A stretch of 64,000 nt of DNA from Leptospiraceae bacterium (lineage in GTDB: Bacteria; Spirochaetota; Leptospiria; Leptospirales; Leptospiraceae): the NCBI GenBank assembly GCA_024233865.1, contig JACKPA010000003.1, forward strand, positions 124,001-188,000. The letters are read 5' to 3'. The first letter of the stretch is position 1; each line of letters opens with the position of its first letter. The position numbers and the translations under genes are program-made. Positions 8,838 through 17,758 of the stretch are shown one piece after another. A model generated the notes under the pieces. That model was given only the letters and a program-made list of their open reading frames with translations, was not told where the DNA came from and ran no database searches.

Positions 8838-9788
8838 TTATTTTTTAGAGTATAAGGTAGTTTCGATAATTTCTTGCAATTTTTTAGGTTCGATTTTACT
8901 ACCTGTCTGACGAGGACTTCCACCAATAGTGTCACTTCCTGCCCATTTATTCATAGGTCCAATTTCTACATATTTTGCTTCCTCTTTATTTAATGCCTTG
9001 AATAATCTAGGTAGATCAAAAGGTACCCATACCGATGCTCTTCCAAGTGTGTAGACTCTTGATCCATCTTCTTTTTCCGCAACAACCGATGCGAAGGCAT
9101 TAACTCCTGCTTCGTACATTGCCATTCTAGATGCTGGTCCTGTTTCATTGGTAAAAGCCCATATAGTTCCTCCCCCAAGTCTTTCAAAATGCCCTTCGAG
9201 GGCTAATTCCTCGCCTTCATTATATATATGTTTTGTGATTCTTACTTCAACTGCTTCTATAATATTTCTCATTTCTCTTTCGCCCATTTCTGCTATTTTT
9301 CCTGCAAATCTTGCATCATTGTAGGGTTTAAAAATCCAAGCCATTTTTCTTCTCATAGAAGTGTTTCCAAGGGGGTACGCTCCAGCTGTACAATCCAGTA
9401 AGTCTTCAACATTTGTTAGCCTATTAACCAAAGGATTTTTGTGAGGTGCTACTTCATCCGAATGTTTTAGTAACCAATACGCAAGGCAAGTATCTTCGTC
9501 GGCATCATTCACGTACACATCTGCTCTTGGAATACCATTTTGTCTAAACGTATTCATTAATCCCATATTTAACTCTAAATGAACCTGTCCGGAGGTAGAT
9601 CTTGTTGCAAGCCTATCAACTCCTGAATGATGATCAAAATTAGCATAAGGTCCTGTTGGGTCTCTTTTTGTAGGTGAGTGAACTCTTCCATCTAAGGCTA
9701 TAGAATAAGGACCTTTCTCTTTCTTGAATGCTGTCCAGGTACTCACCTTTCTAGGTTCTACGTAAAGTTTTACATTGTCGTTTGTCAT
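8838..9788 (-). CDS. Hypothetical protein, possibly DHH-phosphoesterase-like
   Basis: 316 aa, no signal peptide or membrane segment. It contains a DHH-like triad D52-H53-H54 (FDHHSG) and an acidic NDADEDTC segment near residue 95, plus a glycine-rich C-terminal GGSPRQTGS. These are reminiscent of the DHH superfamily (DHH motif plus a GG-containing DHHA1-type end), which hydrolyses phosphoesters such as nanoRNA or cyclic dinucleotides. The similarity is by motif only and the usual N-terminal aspartate pattern is not obvious, so activity is a guess. It follows the truncated nuclease-like gene at 9800 by 11 bp on the same strand and is probably cotranscribed with it. Confidence 0.6.
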   Translation of the reverse strand: MTNDNVKLYVEPRKVSTWTAFKKEKGPYSIALDGRVHSPTKRDPTGPYANFDHHSGVDRLATRSTSGQVHLELNMGLMNTFRQNGIPRADVYVNDADEDTCLAYWLLKHSDEVAPHKNPLVNRLTNVEDLLDCTAGAYPLGNTSMRRKMAWIFKPYNDARFAGKIAEMGEREMRNIIEAVEVRITKHIYNEGEELALEGHFERLGGGTIWAFTNETGPASRMAMYEAGVNAFASVVAEKEDGSRVYTLGRASVWVPFDLPRLFKALNKEEAKYVEIGPMNKWAGSDTIGGSPRQTGSKIEPKKLQEIIETTLYSKK

Positions 9789-9799
9789 AGCAAAACTAC

Positions 9800-10390
9800 C
9801 TAATTTTTCCCTTTATCAATGTTGGTTATCGTTTTAAAATTATTCAATGTGATTCCTGTTATCAATTCAGCAACCAATTGAGGTTCGGGGTCAGAGTTTT
9901 CTTTTGATTTTTTGAATTCTTGGATAAAAAAGTAAGGTTTTTTGCTGAATTCAAGTCCTTTGGAAACTACAAAGTCAGTAACTCCGGAAAGGATAAACCT
10001 TCCTGTTTGATATGTTATTACTTCTTCATAAAAATTTGAAATTTCATGCTCAATAGATAAAAAATCGACTTTCTTGATAATTGGAATGATAAAATTCGCT
10101 TTTAGAGTCTCTTTTTTGTAAGATTTGATAAATTTTCCATATTTGGATAATAAAATTTTTAAGAATTCAATATCATTATCACTAATTTCAATATCGTAGT
10201 TAAACCAATCCTGAAAAGGTTCATCAGAAAAGTTTTTCTTAACGGAAAACAGTCTTTCCAAGTCTTTAAAATCCATTTTGGAATAATTATAGATTGGCAA
10301 ACTTTCGGTTTGTTCACCTTTTAAGGCTTTTATTTCCTGCTTTAGTTCTTCAATCTCTTTTAATAATTTTAGTTCAATCTCTTCGCTCAT
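9800..10390 (-). CDS. PD-(D/E)XK nuclease-like protein, apparently C-terminally shortened
   Basis: 196 aa. An N-terminal coiled coil (about residues 4-26, IELKLLKEIEELKQEIK) precedes a domain with D139 (SGVTDFVV) and E158-F-K160 (FFIQEFKK), the spacing of a PD-(D/E)XK active site. The stretch from YFF to the end aligns by eye with the divergent neighbour at 10597 (FIIPL..VDF, KVDFLI, FFFIHEYKKE, LNN). That neighbour continues for some 60 residues beyond the shared LNN, whereas this protein stops about 10 residues after it. It may be a natural short form or a truncated copy. Function unknown. Confidence 0.65.
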   Translation of the reverse strand: MSEEIELKLLKEIEELKQEIKALKGEQTESLPIYNYSKMDFKDLERLFSVKKNFSDEPFQDWFNYDIEISDNDIEFLKILLSKYGKFIKSYKKETLKANFIIPIIKKVDFLSIEHEISNFYEEVITYQTGRFILSGVTDFVVSKGLEFSKKPYFFIQEFKKSKENSDPEPQLVAELITGITLNNFKTITNIDKGKN

Positions 10391-10596
10391 GCCCTTTTCC
10401 TTTGTAATTATTGAAAGATACCTTAATAGGTGAAAAATGTTCTTGAGTCTCTTGGGATAAACTTATTTATTATTTATTATATTATCTAAACTGACCATGA
10501 TTGATAAATACTTTTAAAATATTGCAAGTAAAATTACAACAGCAGAAATTTTGTAATTGATGCCTATCGAATAGAAAGTTGTATAAGGAAAAGCAC

Positions 10597-11238
10597 ATGA
10601 AGCCATTTGCAAAATGGACAATTGAAGAAGTTGAAGAAACATTTCATATAGAATTGCAGAAAAATCACAAATTATTAAAAGACTGGATTGAAGCAAGCGG
10701 TATTTTACCATCCCAAGAAGAAACCGAACTGGCAAAATTGCAGGAAAAGCTATTAGATCATGTTTGGGACTGGAACGAAGAGGAATTGAAAGTTTATTTT
10801 ATTATACCTTTGGTGAGTTTGGTTGATTTTGAACATCCATACTATAAACCTTTTTTGGATCGGGAATTGTCCATGGATTATAAGGAAGAAAAAATAACCG
10901 GAAAAGTAGATTTTTTGATAGCCGGTGGAAAAAGATCCCCCAAGCGTCCTTTCTTTTTTATTCATGAATACAAAAAAGAACACGATTCTTCCAATGATCC
11001 ATTAGGACAACTAATGATTGCTATGATAGCAGCTCAGCAACTTAATAACGATAAACAATGCATATACGGAGTGTATATAATGGGACGATATTGGCACTTT
11101 GTTATTTTGGATGAAAATGAATACGAAGTGCATACCGGATTAAATGCAGCAGATCAGGAAATTAAGACAATTTTTTATACTTTGAAAAATACAAAGAAAC
11201 GAATCGAGGAAAGGATTCGTTTGCAAATCGAGTCCTGA
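10597..11238 (+). CDS. PD-(D/E)XK nuclease-like protein
   Basis: 213 aa from the ATG at 10597, chosen because AAGGAA lies 6 nt upstream; a TTG at 10579 would add six residues. D105 (GKVDFLIAGG) and E124-Y-K126 (FFIHEYKKE) form a PD-(D/E)XK-type triad, followed by a segment (GQLMIAMIAAQQLN, then YGVYIMGRYWHFVIL) typical of the second half of restriction-like folds. No DNA-binding or methylase domain is present. Paralogous to the divergently transcribed gene at 9800, and the same core pattern returns at 16430-17023. These proteins are often annotated as hypothetical; a nuclease role is inferred from the motif only. Confidence 0.7.
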   Translation: MKPFAKWTIEEVEETFHIELQKNHKLLKDWIEASGILPSQEETELAKLQEKLLDHVWDWNEEELKVYFIIPLVSLVDFEHPYYKPFLDRELSMDYKEEKITGKVDFLIAGGKRSPKRPFFFIHEYKKEHDSSNDPLGQLMIAMIAAQQLNNDKQCIYGVYIMGRYWHFVILDENEYEVHTGLNAADQEIKTIFYTLKNTKKRIEERIRLQIES

Positions 11239-11327
11239 GTTCGATGGAAAGTTGGGATATTTTTTGGTTGTCATTATTTTTTCTTTGTATAAAATGAAAG
11301 TATCAAACATTTACCAGGGTGAAATAA

Positions 11328-12179
11328 ATGATAGAAACACTACCAATTCTAACAAAATCTATAAAAATATATCCCCCTGATTATGATGATTTACTACCAG
11401 ATACGGACGATGTACCATTGGAAAACCCGGAACACCTTGATTCTATTGCTATTTTATTGTATTCTATTCGAGAACATTGGAAAAACAAGAATGACTTTTT
11501 TGCTGCCGGAAACATGTTTATTTACTATCACTTAGAACCACCGGCAAAGTCAGTAGGACCAGACTTTTTTTTAGTGAAAGATGTTGACGGAGCAATAAAG
11601 AGGAAGAAATGGGTGGTAAGAAAGGAAGGATTTCGGTATCCCAATTTTATCGTAGAATTCATCTCACCAGCAAGCCGAAAGAAAGACAAAGAAGGTAACC
11701 TCAAAATTTACGGAAATGAGTTCCAAACACCAGAGTACTACGTATACTATCCATTTCGGGAAAATAGTTTTCAGGGTTGGTATTGGAATAAAAAGTTGGG
11801 AATATACAAAGAACAGGAAAAAGATGCAAGAGGTTGGATATATTCCAAAGAACTGAATCTGTACCTTGGATTATGGAGTGGAAAGGTATTTGAAGAAGAT
11901 GGAAAATGGTTAAGATTTTTTGATGAATTTGGTAATCTTGTCCTTCTACCTGAAGAAAAAGAACGGAAAAAAGCCGAAAAAGAACGGAAAAAAGCCGAAA
12001 AAGAACGGAAAAAAGCCGAAAAAGAAAAAGAAAAAGCTGAAAAGGAGAAGGAAAGAGCCGAACGAGCAGAAAAGGAAAAAGAACTATTTATTAAAAAAGC
12101 GGTTCAAGGTGGAAAACTGACAGTAGAAGAAATTGCTGATATTTTTGGCGTTCCTACCGATTATGTAAAAAAACTTTAG
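11328..12179 (+). CDS. Uma2-family (DUF820) PD-(D/E)XK protein with coiled-coil tail
   Basis: 283 aa. The Uma2/DUF820 core has P78-D79 (VGPDFF) and E110 (IVEFISP), followed by the conserved YYVYYPF and WYW segments. After residue ~208 there is a highly charged coiled coil built on three ERKKAEK repeats and related EKEKAEK units. The last 30 residues (GGKLTVEEIADIFGVPTDYV) look like a small helix-turn-helix. The same three-part plan occurs in the Uma2 protein at 28285-29115. Uma2 proteins are restriction-endonuclease-like and very numerous in some bacteria, but their biological role is not established. A purine-rich site (CAGGGTGAAATA) precedes the ATG. Confidence 0.85.
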   Translation: MIETLPILTKSIKIYPPDYDDLLPDTDDVPLENPEHLDSIAILLYSIREHWKNKNDFFAAGNMFIYYHLEPPAKSVGPDFFLVKDVDGAIKRKKWVVRKEGFRYPNFIVEFISPASRKKDKEGNLKIYGNEFQTPEYYVYYPFRENSFQGWYWNKKLGIYKEQEKDARGWIYSKELNLYLGLWSGKVFEEDGKWLRFFDEFGNLVLLPEEKERKKAEKERKKAEKERKKAEKEKEKAEKEKERAERAEKEKELFIKKAVQGGKLTVEEIADIFGVPTDYVKKL

Positions 12180-12221
12180 GTATACTCATTTCGACATGAT
12201 CAATGAGGGACACCATGGTAC

Positions 12222-13985
12222 CTACTTTTCCTGGTTTTTTTCTACTATATGTTCAAAATGAACTTCCGGAAAGTAGTAAATGGTTATTCCCATAGAAAGG
12301 ATAAACAAAACCATAAACACTCCCATCAATTGGTAGTTTTGAAATATCAGATGACCCACTGAAAACAGCCCGCTAAACACCATAAACACTCCGGCAAATG
12401 TTAGCAGTACAAGCCTTCCAATACTTCCTTCTCCGCTAACCGGATTAATTTCATTTCGGATTGCCCAGTTTCTCCAAAGTTTGCCTGGCGGAAGAACAGT
12501 TTTATAAAACCGAATGAGCACTTCGATATTGGTTTCCGGTGTAATCATGGTTACAACTAACGTAACCGCTATTGTGCAAAAAGCAGTAAACAAAAGGCTA
12601 TAAGGAAAAAGTAAACCCAAATAAAACTTGCTTATGCTATAAAAAACAATTGGACTGATGTAGGCAGCAAATTCAGACCAAACGTTCAAACGCCACCAAA
12701 ACCACCTGAATATCAAAACAAATCCCGTTCCGGCTCCACATTCCAGAAGAAATAACCAGACTCCCGAAATCGTTTTGATAAAATAAAAAGTGATAATCAA
12801 AGAAACAAGCATCACAACCAATTGAAAAAAGATAGAAACAAATAGATAGTAGTTGTCCGGCTTGTTTTCTACTACATAAGGTTTGTAGAAGTCGTTTATT
12901 AGATACGAAGTCCCCCAATTCAAATGGGTTGCAACCGTAGAGAGGTAGGCAGCCATAAAACTCGCAATCATAAGACCCAGAAGTCCCGAAGGCAGGCTCT
13001 GGTGCATCACCATAATGTAGCCTTCTCCTTTCCTGTCTGCTACCAAATCCGGAAACAAGACAAGACTACACAATCCGACTATAATCCAAGGCCAAGGACG
13101 CACAAAGTAATGGGCAATGGTAAACCAAAGTGTTGATAAAATAGAGGATTTTACGTCTTTGGATGCCATAATTCTTTGAGCAATGTACCCACCACCTCCC
13201 GGCTCAGAACCGGGGTACCAGCTCGTCCACCAAACAATCAATACAAAGGTCAAAAAAGATGGGATGGATAGATTATTGCTTTTTGGATTGGAAAAGTCGG
13301 GCATAAAGTTGAAAACTTCCGGATTTAATTGCTTTTTTAATCCGCTTATTCCACCTATCTCCGGTAGGTTTAAAACAAAAAATGCCAGTGCTACACAGCT
13401 CGCCATTGCAAAAAAGAACTGAAACGTATCTGCATAGGATATTCCCGAAAGTCCCATTAAAGACGTATAGGCAAACGCCAACAAAAACAGTATACTAACA
13501 ACAATTTCCGGTGGGACGCTTGGTAAGAGTACTCTGGATATTTTGTACATGGCAAGGTTTACCCAAGAAAGGATGAGAATGTTGATAAAAAAGCCTAAAT
13601 AAACAGACTTAAATATCCGCAAATACTGAACTCCCTTTCCGCTATAGCGTAGCTTTACCAATTCAACGTCCGTCATCGCACCCGACTTTTTCCAAAGAGG
13701 AGCAAAAAAATAAACCGTAATAATCGAGCCAATGGAACCATACCACCACAACCAGTTGCCGGATATTCCATTTGTTGCGACCAACTCCGTAACTGCTAAA
13801 GGTGTATCAGCAGAAAATGTGGTTGCGACCATTGCCGTTCCGGAAACAAACCAGGAAAGGCGACCGCTAGACTGGAAATATTCGCGTAAAGAATTTTCTT
13901 TATTTTTAAAATACAGTGGGATCGATACGGTAACGAGTAATGAAACAAAGATAATAAGGAGGTCGAGTAAAGAAATTCCTATCAT
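12222..13985 (-). CDS. Sodium:solute symporter family protein
   Basis: 587 aa, about 13-14 hydrophobic spans, inner membrane. The N-terminal region has the family pattern of a substrate-gated sodium symporter (GRLSWFVSGTAMVATTFSAD at about residues 41-60, then WLWWYG). Length fits the SSS family; substrate cannot be told from sequence. Its ATG overlaps the hisF stop by 4 nt (ATGA), so it is the last gene of the gatA-hisF run and likely translated by coupling. Linkage to histidine synthesis does not by itself show the substrate. Confidence 0.85.
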   Translation of the reverse strand: MIGISLLDLLIIFVSLLVTVSIPLYFKNKENSLREYFQSSGRLSWFVSGTAMVATTFSADTPLAVTELVATNGISGNWLWWYGSIGSIITVYFFAPLWKKSGAMTDVELVKLRYSGKGVQYLRIFKSVYLGFFINILILSWVNLAMYKISRVLLPSVPPEIVVSILFLLAFAYTSLMGLSGISYADTFQFFFAMASCVALAFFVLNLPEIGGISGLKKQLNPEVFNFMPDFSNPKSNNLSIPSFLTFVLIVWWTSWYPGSEPGGGGYIAQRIMASKDVKSSILSTLWFTIAHYFVRPWPWIIVGLCSLVLFPDLVADRKGEGYIMVMHQSLPSGLLGLMIASFMAAYLSTVATHLNWGTSYLINDFYKPYVVENKPDNYYLFVSIFFQLVVMLVSLIITFYFIKTISGVWLFLLECGAGTGFVLIFRWFWWRLNVWSEFAAYISPIVFYSISKFYLGLLFPYSLLFTAFCTIAVTLVVTMITPETNIEVLIRFYKTVLPPGKLWRNWAIRNEINPVSGEGSIGRLVLLTFAGVFMVFSGLFSVGHLIFQNYQLMGVFMVLFILSMGITIYYFPEVHFEHIVEKNQEK

Positions 13986-14749
13986 ATTCGAACTGGTATA
14001 CCCATTTCTTGCATGCTTTTTTTAACGTCTGTAATGGAGTGCTCGTTAAAGTGAAAAATAGAAGCAGCAAGTACAGCATCAGCTCCTCCTCTGAGGATTG
14101 CTTCCACAAGATGCTCAGCGTTTCCGGCTCCTCCGCTGGCAATTACAGGGATTGTAAGATGGCTGCTTATCAGTTTTAAGAGGTTGATGTCAAAACCGTC
14201 TTTTGTTCCGTCTCTATCCATTGAAGTTAGCAAAATTTCACCGGCTCCCATTTCTTCCGTTTCTATCGCCCAATCCAAAGCATCTCTACCGGTCTCTGTT
14301 CTGCCACCATGCAAATAGACTTCGTGTCTATCTCTTTCTTGGTTGTATTTGGCATCAATCGCACAAACAATACATTGAGAACCAAAAACTTCACTTGCAT
14401 CTTTTAAAAGTTTGGAATTTTGAAAGGCAGCCGTATTTATAGAAACTTTGTCTGCCCCTTTTGTTAATACGGTTTTTACATCCTCAACGGTTTTGATTCC
14501 ACCTCCAACTGTAAACGGTATAAATATGTGGGTTGCCACTTCTTCAACCAAATGGATCAAGATGTCTCTTTTATCGTGAGAAGCAGTTATATCCAAAAAA
14601 CAGAGTTCATCAGCTTTGTTTGCTTCATAAACTTTGGCACATTCTACAGGATTACCTGCATCCACAAGATTGAGAAAACGGATTCCCTTAACAACTCGCC
14701 CATCTTTTATATCCAAGCATGGAATCACTCTTTTGGTTAAATTGCTCAC
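13982..14749 (-). CDS. hisF: Imidazole glycerol phosphate synthase, cyclase subunit HisF
   Basis: 255 aa, full length. HisF forms imidazole glycerol phosphate and AICAR from PRFAR and the ammonia supplied by HisH in histidine synthesis. The (beta/alpha)8 barrel has catalytic D13 (IPCLDIKDGRVVKG) and D132 (CAIDAK), with phosphate-binding GGG (VGGGI) and GGAG motifs. Start is GTG at 14749, overlapping the gatA stop (GTGA). HisH and the other his genes are not in the window. Assignment is secure. Confidence 0.97.
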   Translation of the reverse strand: MSNLTKRVIPCLDIKDGRVVKGIRFLNLVDAGNPVECAKVYEANKADELCFLDITASHDKRDILIHLVEEVATHIFIPFTVGGGIKTVEDVKTVLTKGADKVSINTAAFQNSKLLKDASEVFGSQCIVCAIDAKYNQERDRHEVYLHGGRTETGRDALDWAIETEEMGAGEILLTSMDRDGTKDGFDINLLKLISSHLTIPVIASGGAGNAEHLVEAILRGGADAVLAASIFHFNEHSITDVKKSMQEMGIPVRI

Positions 14750-16203
14750 TTTATTTCCTTTGGTAATTGAATCTTTAGTTCCGGGTATCTGGCAAGTTCG
14801 TTCACAAGCGAAAGTAACTTTCCTTCTTGAAATGCCGGAGAAGTAATCTGTAAACCAATAGGAAGACCTTTGGAATCCAAACCTGCCGGAATGCTTATGG
14901 AAGGAATTCCAGCCAAGTTTACACTTGTTGTTAATACATCTGCCATATACATTTGGATTGGGTCTTTTGTCCGTTCTCCAGTTTTAAAGGCTGTGGTGGG
15001 TGAAGTTGGTTGGAGAATAAAATCTACTTGTTTGAAAAATTCGTCATAACTTTTTTTGATAAGAATTCTTGCTTTTTGTGCTTTACCATAATAGGCATCA
15101 TAATAGCCGGACGATAAGGTAAACGTTCCAAGAAGGATTCTCCTCTTGACCTCGTCTCCAAAACCACTTGTTTTGGAATTTATATACAAATCTTCTAACT
15201 TTCCGCCATTGTCCACTCTTAAGCCGTATCGAATTCCGTCAAAGCGAGCCAAATTGGAAGAACATTCTGCGGTTGCAATTATATAATAAATTGGGATGGA
15301 ATAAGAATGAAGGCTAAAATCCAATTCGATAATAGCAGCTCCACTTTTTGCCAATTTTTCCACAACTTGCTTGTATCTATCTACAATGTCTTGTTCCCAT
15401 TCGCTAGGATTTGGTTTCATAATCCCAATTCTTATTTTGGATATATCTATTTTGCCAGCGTCTATAGAAGAAAAAGCCGGTGTATTTGCGGAAGTGCTGT
15501 CATAGAGGTCTTTTCCGGAAATTACGGATAACACATCAATAACACCCTGGGGGTCGTTAGAAAAAGGACCAATCTGGTCTAAGCTAGAAGCATAGGCAAC
15601 AAGCCCATAGCGAGAAACCCTTCCGTAGGTTGGTTTGAGTCCCCAGATTCCACACAAAGACGCAGGTTGCCGGATCGATCCTCCTGTGTCCGAACCTAAA
15701 GCTAAGGGAAGCATAGAAGAAGCAACAGCCGCAGCTGAGCCTCCGCTTGAGCCTCCTGGGATTCGGCTTGTATCAAAAGGATTTTTTGTTGTTTGATAGG
15801 CGGAATTCTCTGTTGATGAACCCATGGCAAATTCATCCATATTTAACCCTGGAAAGAGGATAAATCCTTTGGATTTTAGTTTTTCAATAACCGTAGCATT
15901 GTAAGGAGAAACAAAGTTTTCCAATATTTTAGAACCACAGGTCGTTTTCTCACCCTGGATACAAATATTGTCTTTGAGTCCAATTGGAATTCCATCCATA
16001 TCGGAAAGAGGCTTTCCATTTTTTCGTCTTTTGTCGGATTCGTTTGCTTCTTCTGAAATTTTTGCTTTGTTAAGTCTAAGGAAGGCGTTTATAACAGGGT
16101 CTATCGCTTCAATTCTTTGAATGTACGAATTACACAATTCAAAAGAATTTAAGCTCCCGTCATTCAAGCCGGATTTGATTTCTGAATAGGTTTTATAATA
16201 CAT
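14746..16203 (-). CDS. gatA: Asp/Glu-tRNA amidotransferase subunit A
   Basis: 485 aa, full length. GatA hydrolyses glutamine and delivers ammonia to GatB to convert Glu-tRNA(Gln) (or Asp-tRNA(Asn)) into the amidated form. The amidase-signature triad is complete: K77 (GLKDN), S152 (GGSSGGSAA) and S176 (SDTGGSIRQP). Its presence implies the indirect route to Gln-tRNA or Asn-tRNA. gatB and gatC are not adjacent. First gene of a tightly overlapping run gatA-hisF-symporter. Other amidases share the signature, but the family-specific spacing of the triad and the sequence around it favour GatA. Confidence 0.95.
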   Translation of the reverse strand: MYYKTYSEIKSGLNDGSLNSFELCNSYIQRIEAIDPVINAFLRLNKAKISEEANESDKRRKNGKPLSDMDGIPIGLKDNICIQGEKTTCGSKILENFVSPYNATVIEKLKSKGFILFPGLNMDEFAMGSSTENSAYQTTKNPFDTSRIPGGSSGGSAAAVASSMLPLALGSDTGGSIRQPASLCGIWGLKPTYGRVSRYGLVAYASSLDQIGPFSNDPQGVIDVLSVISGKDLYDSTSANTPAFSSIDAGKIDISKIRIGIMKPNPSEWEQDIVDRYKQVVEKLAKSGAAIIELDFSLHSYSIPIYYIIATAECSSNLARFDGIRYGLRVDNGGKLEDLYINSKTSGFGDEVKRRILLGTFTLSSGYYDAYYGKAQKARILIKKSYDEFFKQVDFILQPTSPTTAFKTGERTKDPIQMYMADVLTTSVNLAGIPSISIPAGLDSKGLPIGLQITSPAFQEGKLLSLVNELARYPELKIQLPKEIK

Positions 16204-16377
16204 AATAATATCGTTTTGATATTATTATGATTTGAATTAGGAGTTATTTAGCAACACTTTTACATTGTAGATTAGTTTGATTTTTGGAATTCAGAGTTAA
16301 ATTTTTTTAAAATCTTAGATGGTTATCATATAATACTTACTTAGGTGAATTCTTGAAATGAACGTACCAATTTTCCT

Positions 16378-16406
16378 GTAGGGACAGGTCTAAGACCTGC
16401 CCCTAC
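16378..16406. repeat. Dispersed hairpin repeat, GTAGGG family
   Basis: GTAGGGACAGGTCT pairs with AGACCTGCCCCTAC (14 positions, one mismatch) around a single A. It lies in the 226-bp gap between the minus-strand genes gatA and 16430-17023. No T-run follows. The ends match the hairpins at 4869-4895 and 49118-49146. I see nothing else in this gap. Confidence 0.7.
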
Positions 16407-16429
16407 CTGCATCTTTTAAAGAAATCGCC

Positions 16430-17023
16430 TTATTTGTCGTTTATGATATATTGTAATACACCTAATAGTTCCGACAGGTTATCAATATAACATTTTTTAG
16501 TATCTATACTCAGTTCGTTTTGTACCAACTTCAGAAACTGCCATACATCACCATTACTCACGCAGCCATAAATTTTTGTAATATTATTTCCTCTTTTTTG
16601 GTTGAATATTTGTGCACCCAGCATTTGAGCAGCACACTGTCCCATACTATTTTCCACGATATTTTGTTTGGCTTCCACCAATCCGAAAATAGGTGCTTTT
16701 AGGCTAAAGCTTTTTGGGTTTCTGCTTAAAATATAATCACATTCGCCATTCAATCCTTTCTCAATATCAGCTTCTAAGTTTTCACCCGAAAAAATAGTAA
16801 TGGTTTCTTTATTCATTTCAGCGATTGTCAGAAGTATTGGTGTTATTATAAGCTCAGACCTAGCTTTTTCACTTTTAGTAGGCATAAACTGTGCTTTTTG
16901 AAGCGTTTCCAATAGCCAACCTGTTGGTGAAATGCCTTGTACGTTGTCAAATAAGCTTTCTGTCTTCTCTCCCAATGAAAAAACTTGCTCTACTTCTTCT
17001 AAAGTGTACTTACTGTATGCCAT
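16430..17023 (-). CDS. PD-(D/E)XK nuclease-like hypothetical protein
   Basis: 197 aa, cytoplasmic. Pattern D96 (GECDYILSRN) then E117-A-K119 (IFGLVEAKQN) followed by GQCAAQMLGAQIFNQ and IYGCVSNGDVWQFLKL, the usual order of a PD-(D/E)XK fold. It shares the D-x(n)-ExK core and its opening (YTLEEVEQVF versus WTIEEVEETF) with the protein at 10597-11238, though overall identity looks low. Such proteins are common near mobile and defence loci, but a role is not known. It diverges from the act operon with a 209-bp gap. Confidence 0.65.
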   Translation of the reverse strand: MAYSKYTLEEVEQVFSLGEKTESLFDNVQGISPTGWLLETLQKAQFMPTKSEKARSELIITPILLTIAEMNKETITIFSGENLEADIEKGLNGECDYILSRNPKSFSLKAPIFGLVEAKQNIVENSMGQCAAQMLGAQIFNQKRGNNITKIYGCVSNGDVWQFLKLVQNELSIDTKKCYIDNLSELLGVLQYIINDK

Positions 17024-17232
17024 GATTCGATTTTAAATATCTCTCGTTTTCGCTTTACAACAAAAATTTTGACTTGAATGAAATTTTTTAAAAAAAATTT
17101 GAAAAATCACGTACCGACTTTCCATGATAAAAAAAATAATCAAAACCAAATAAAAAAACTGTTTTTTTAACCCTTAAATAAAATTCTGGTTATATCCAAT
17201 TATTGGAAACCTAGAGGAAAGGATTTTTTCCC

Positions 17233-17739
17233 ATGAACACAAAAGCTATAAAGATGTCAGTTCCACTGATACTGGTAGCTGCAATTGCTTATCTAATATT
17301 GTCTCCTTCTAGATATGTAGGTTATGCGCCTGATCAACCTATACCTTTTAATCATAAAATTCACGCAGGTGATAACAATATTGATTGTAGGTATTGCCAT
17401 GTTACCGTTGAAACTTCCGCGCATGCGAGCGTTCCGCCAACTGCTGTTTGTATGAACTGCCACAAATTGGTAGCCACCAAAAAAGACGATGTCAAACGCT
17501 TATTAGACCACTATAACAACAAAAAGCCTGTTGAATGGATCAAGGTTCATGACGAACCTGATTTTGTATTCTTTAACCATTCGCGGCACATAGCTAGAGG
17601 GGTGGATTGCTCCAGATGTCATGGAAATGTTACAGAAATGGTAAAAGTAGAACAGGTAGAATCCCTTAATATGGGATTTTGTGTAAATTGTCACAGGGAA
17701 AATAACGCGCCAAACGATTGTTCGACCTGTCACCGCTAA
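17233..17739 (+). CDS. actA: Alternative complex III subunit A, pentaheme cytochrome c
   Basis: 168 aa. One N-terminal membrane segment (about residues 8-25) then five CxxCH heme-c motifs: CRYCH (C52), CMNCH, CSRCH, CVNCH and CSTCH. This is the ActA pattern; the hemes carry electrons from the quinol-oxidising part towards the periplasmic acceptor. A Shine-Dalgarno AAGGA lies 8 nt before the ATG. First gene of a seven-gene run on the plus strand with short gaps or overlaps. Confidence 0.95.
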   Translation: MNTKAIKMSVPLILVAAIAYLILSPSRYVGYAPDQPIPFNHKIHAGDNNIDCRYCHVTVETSAHASVPPTAVCMNCHKLVATKKDDVKRLLDHYNNKKPVEWIKVHDEPDFVFFNHSRHIARGVDCSRCHGNVTEMVKVEQVESLNMGFCVNCHRENNAPNDCSTCHR

Positions 17740-17758
17740 TTTGAGGAGTAGAGAGTAA

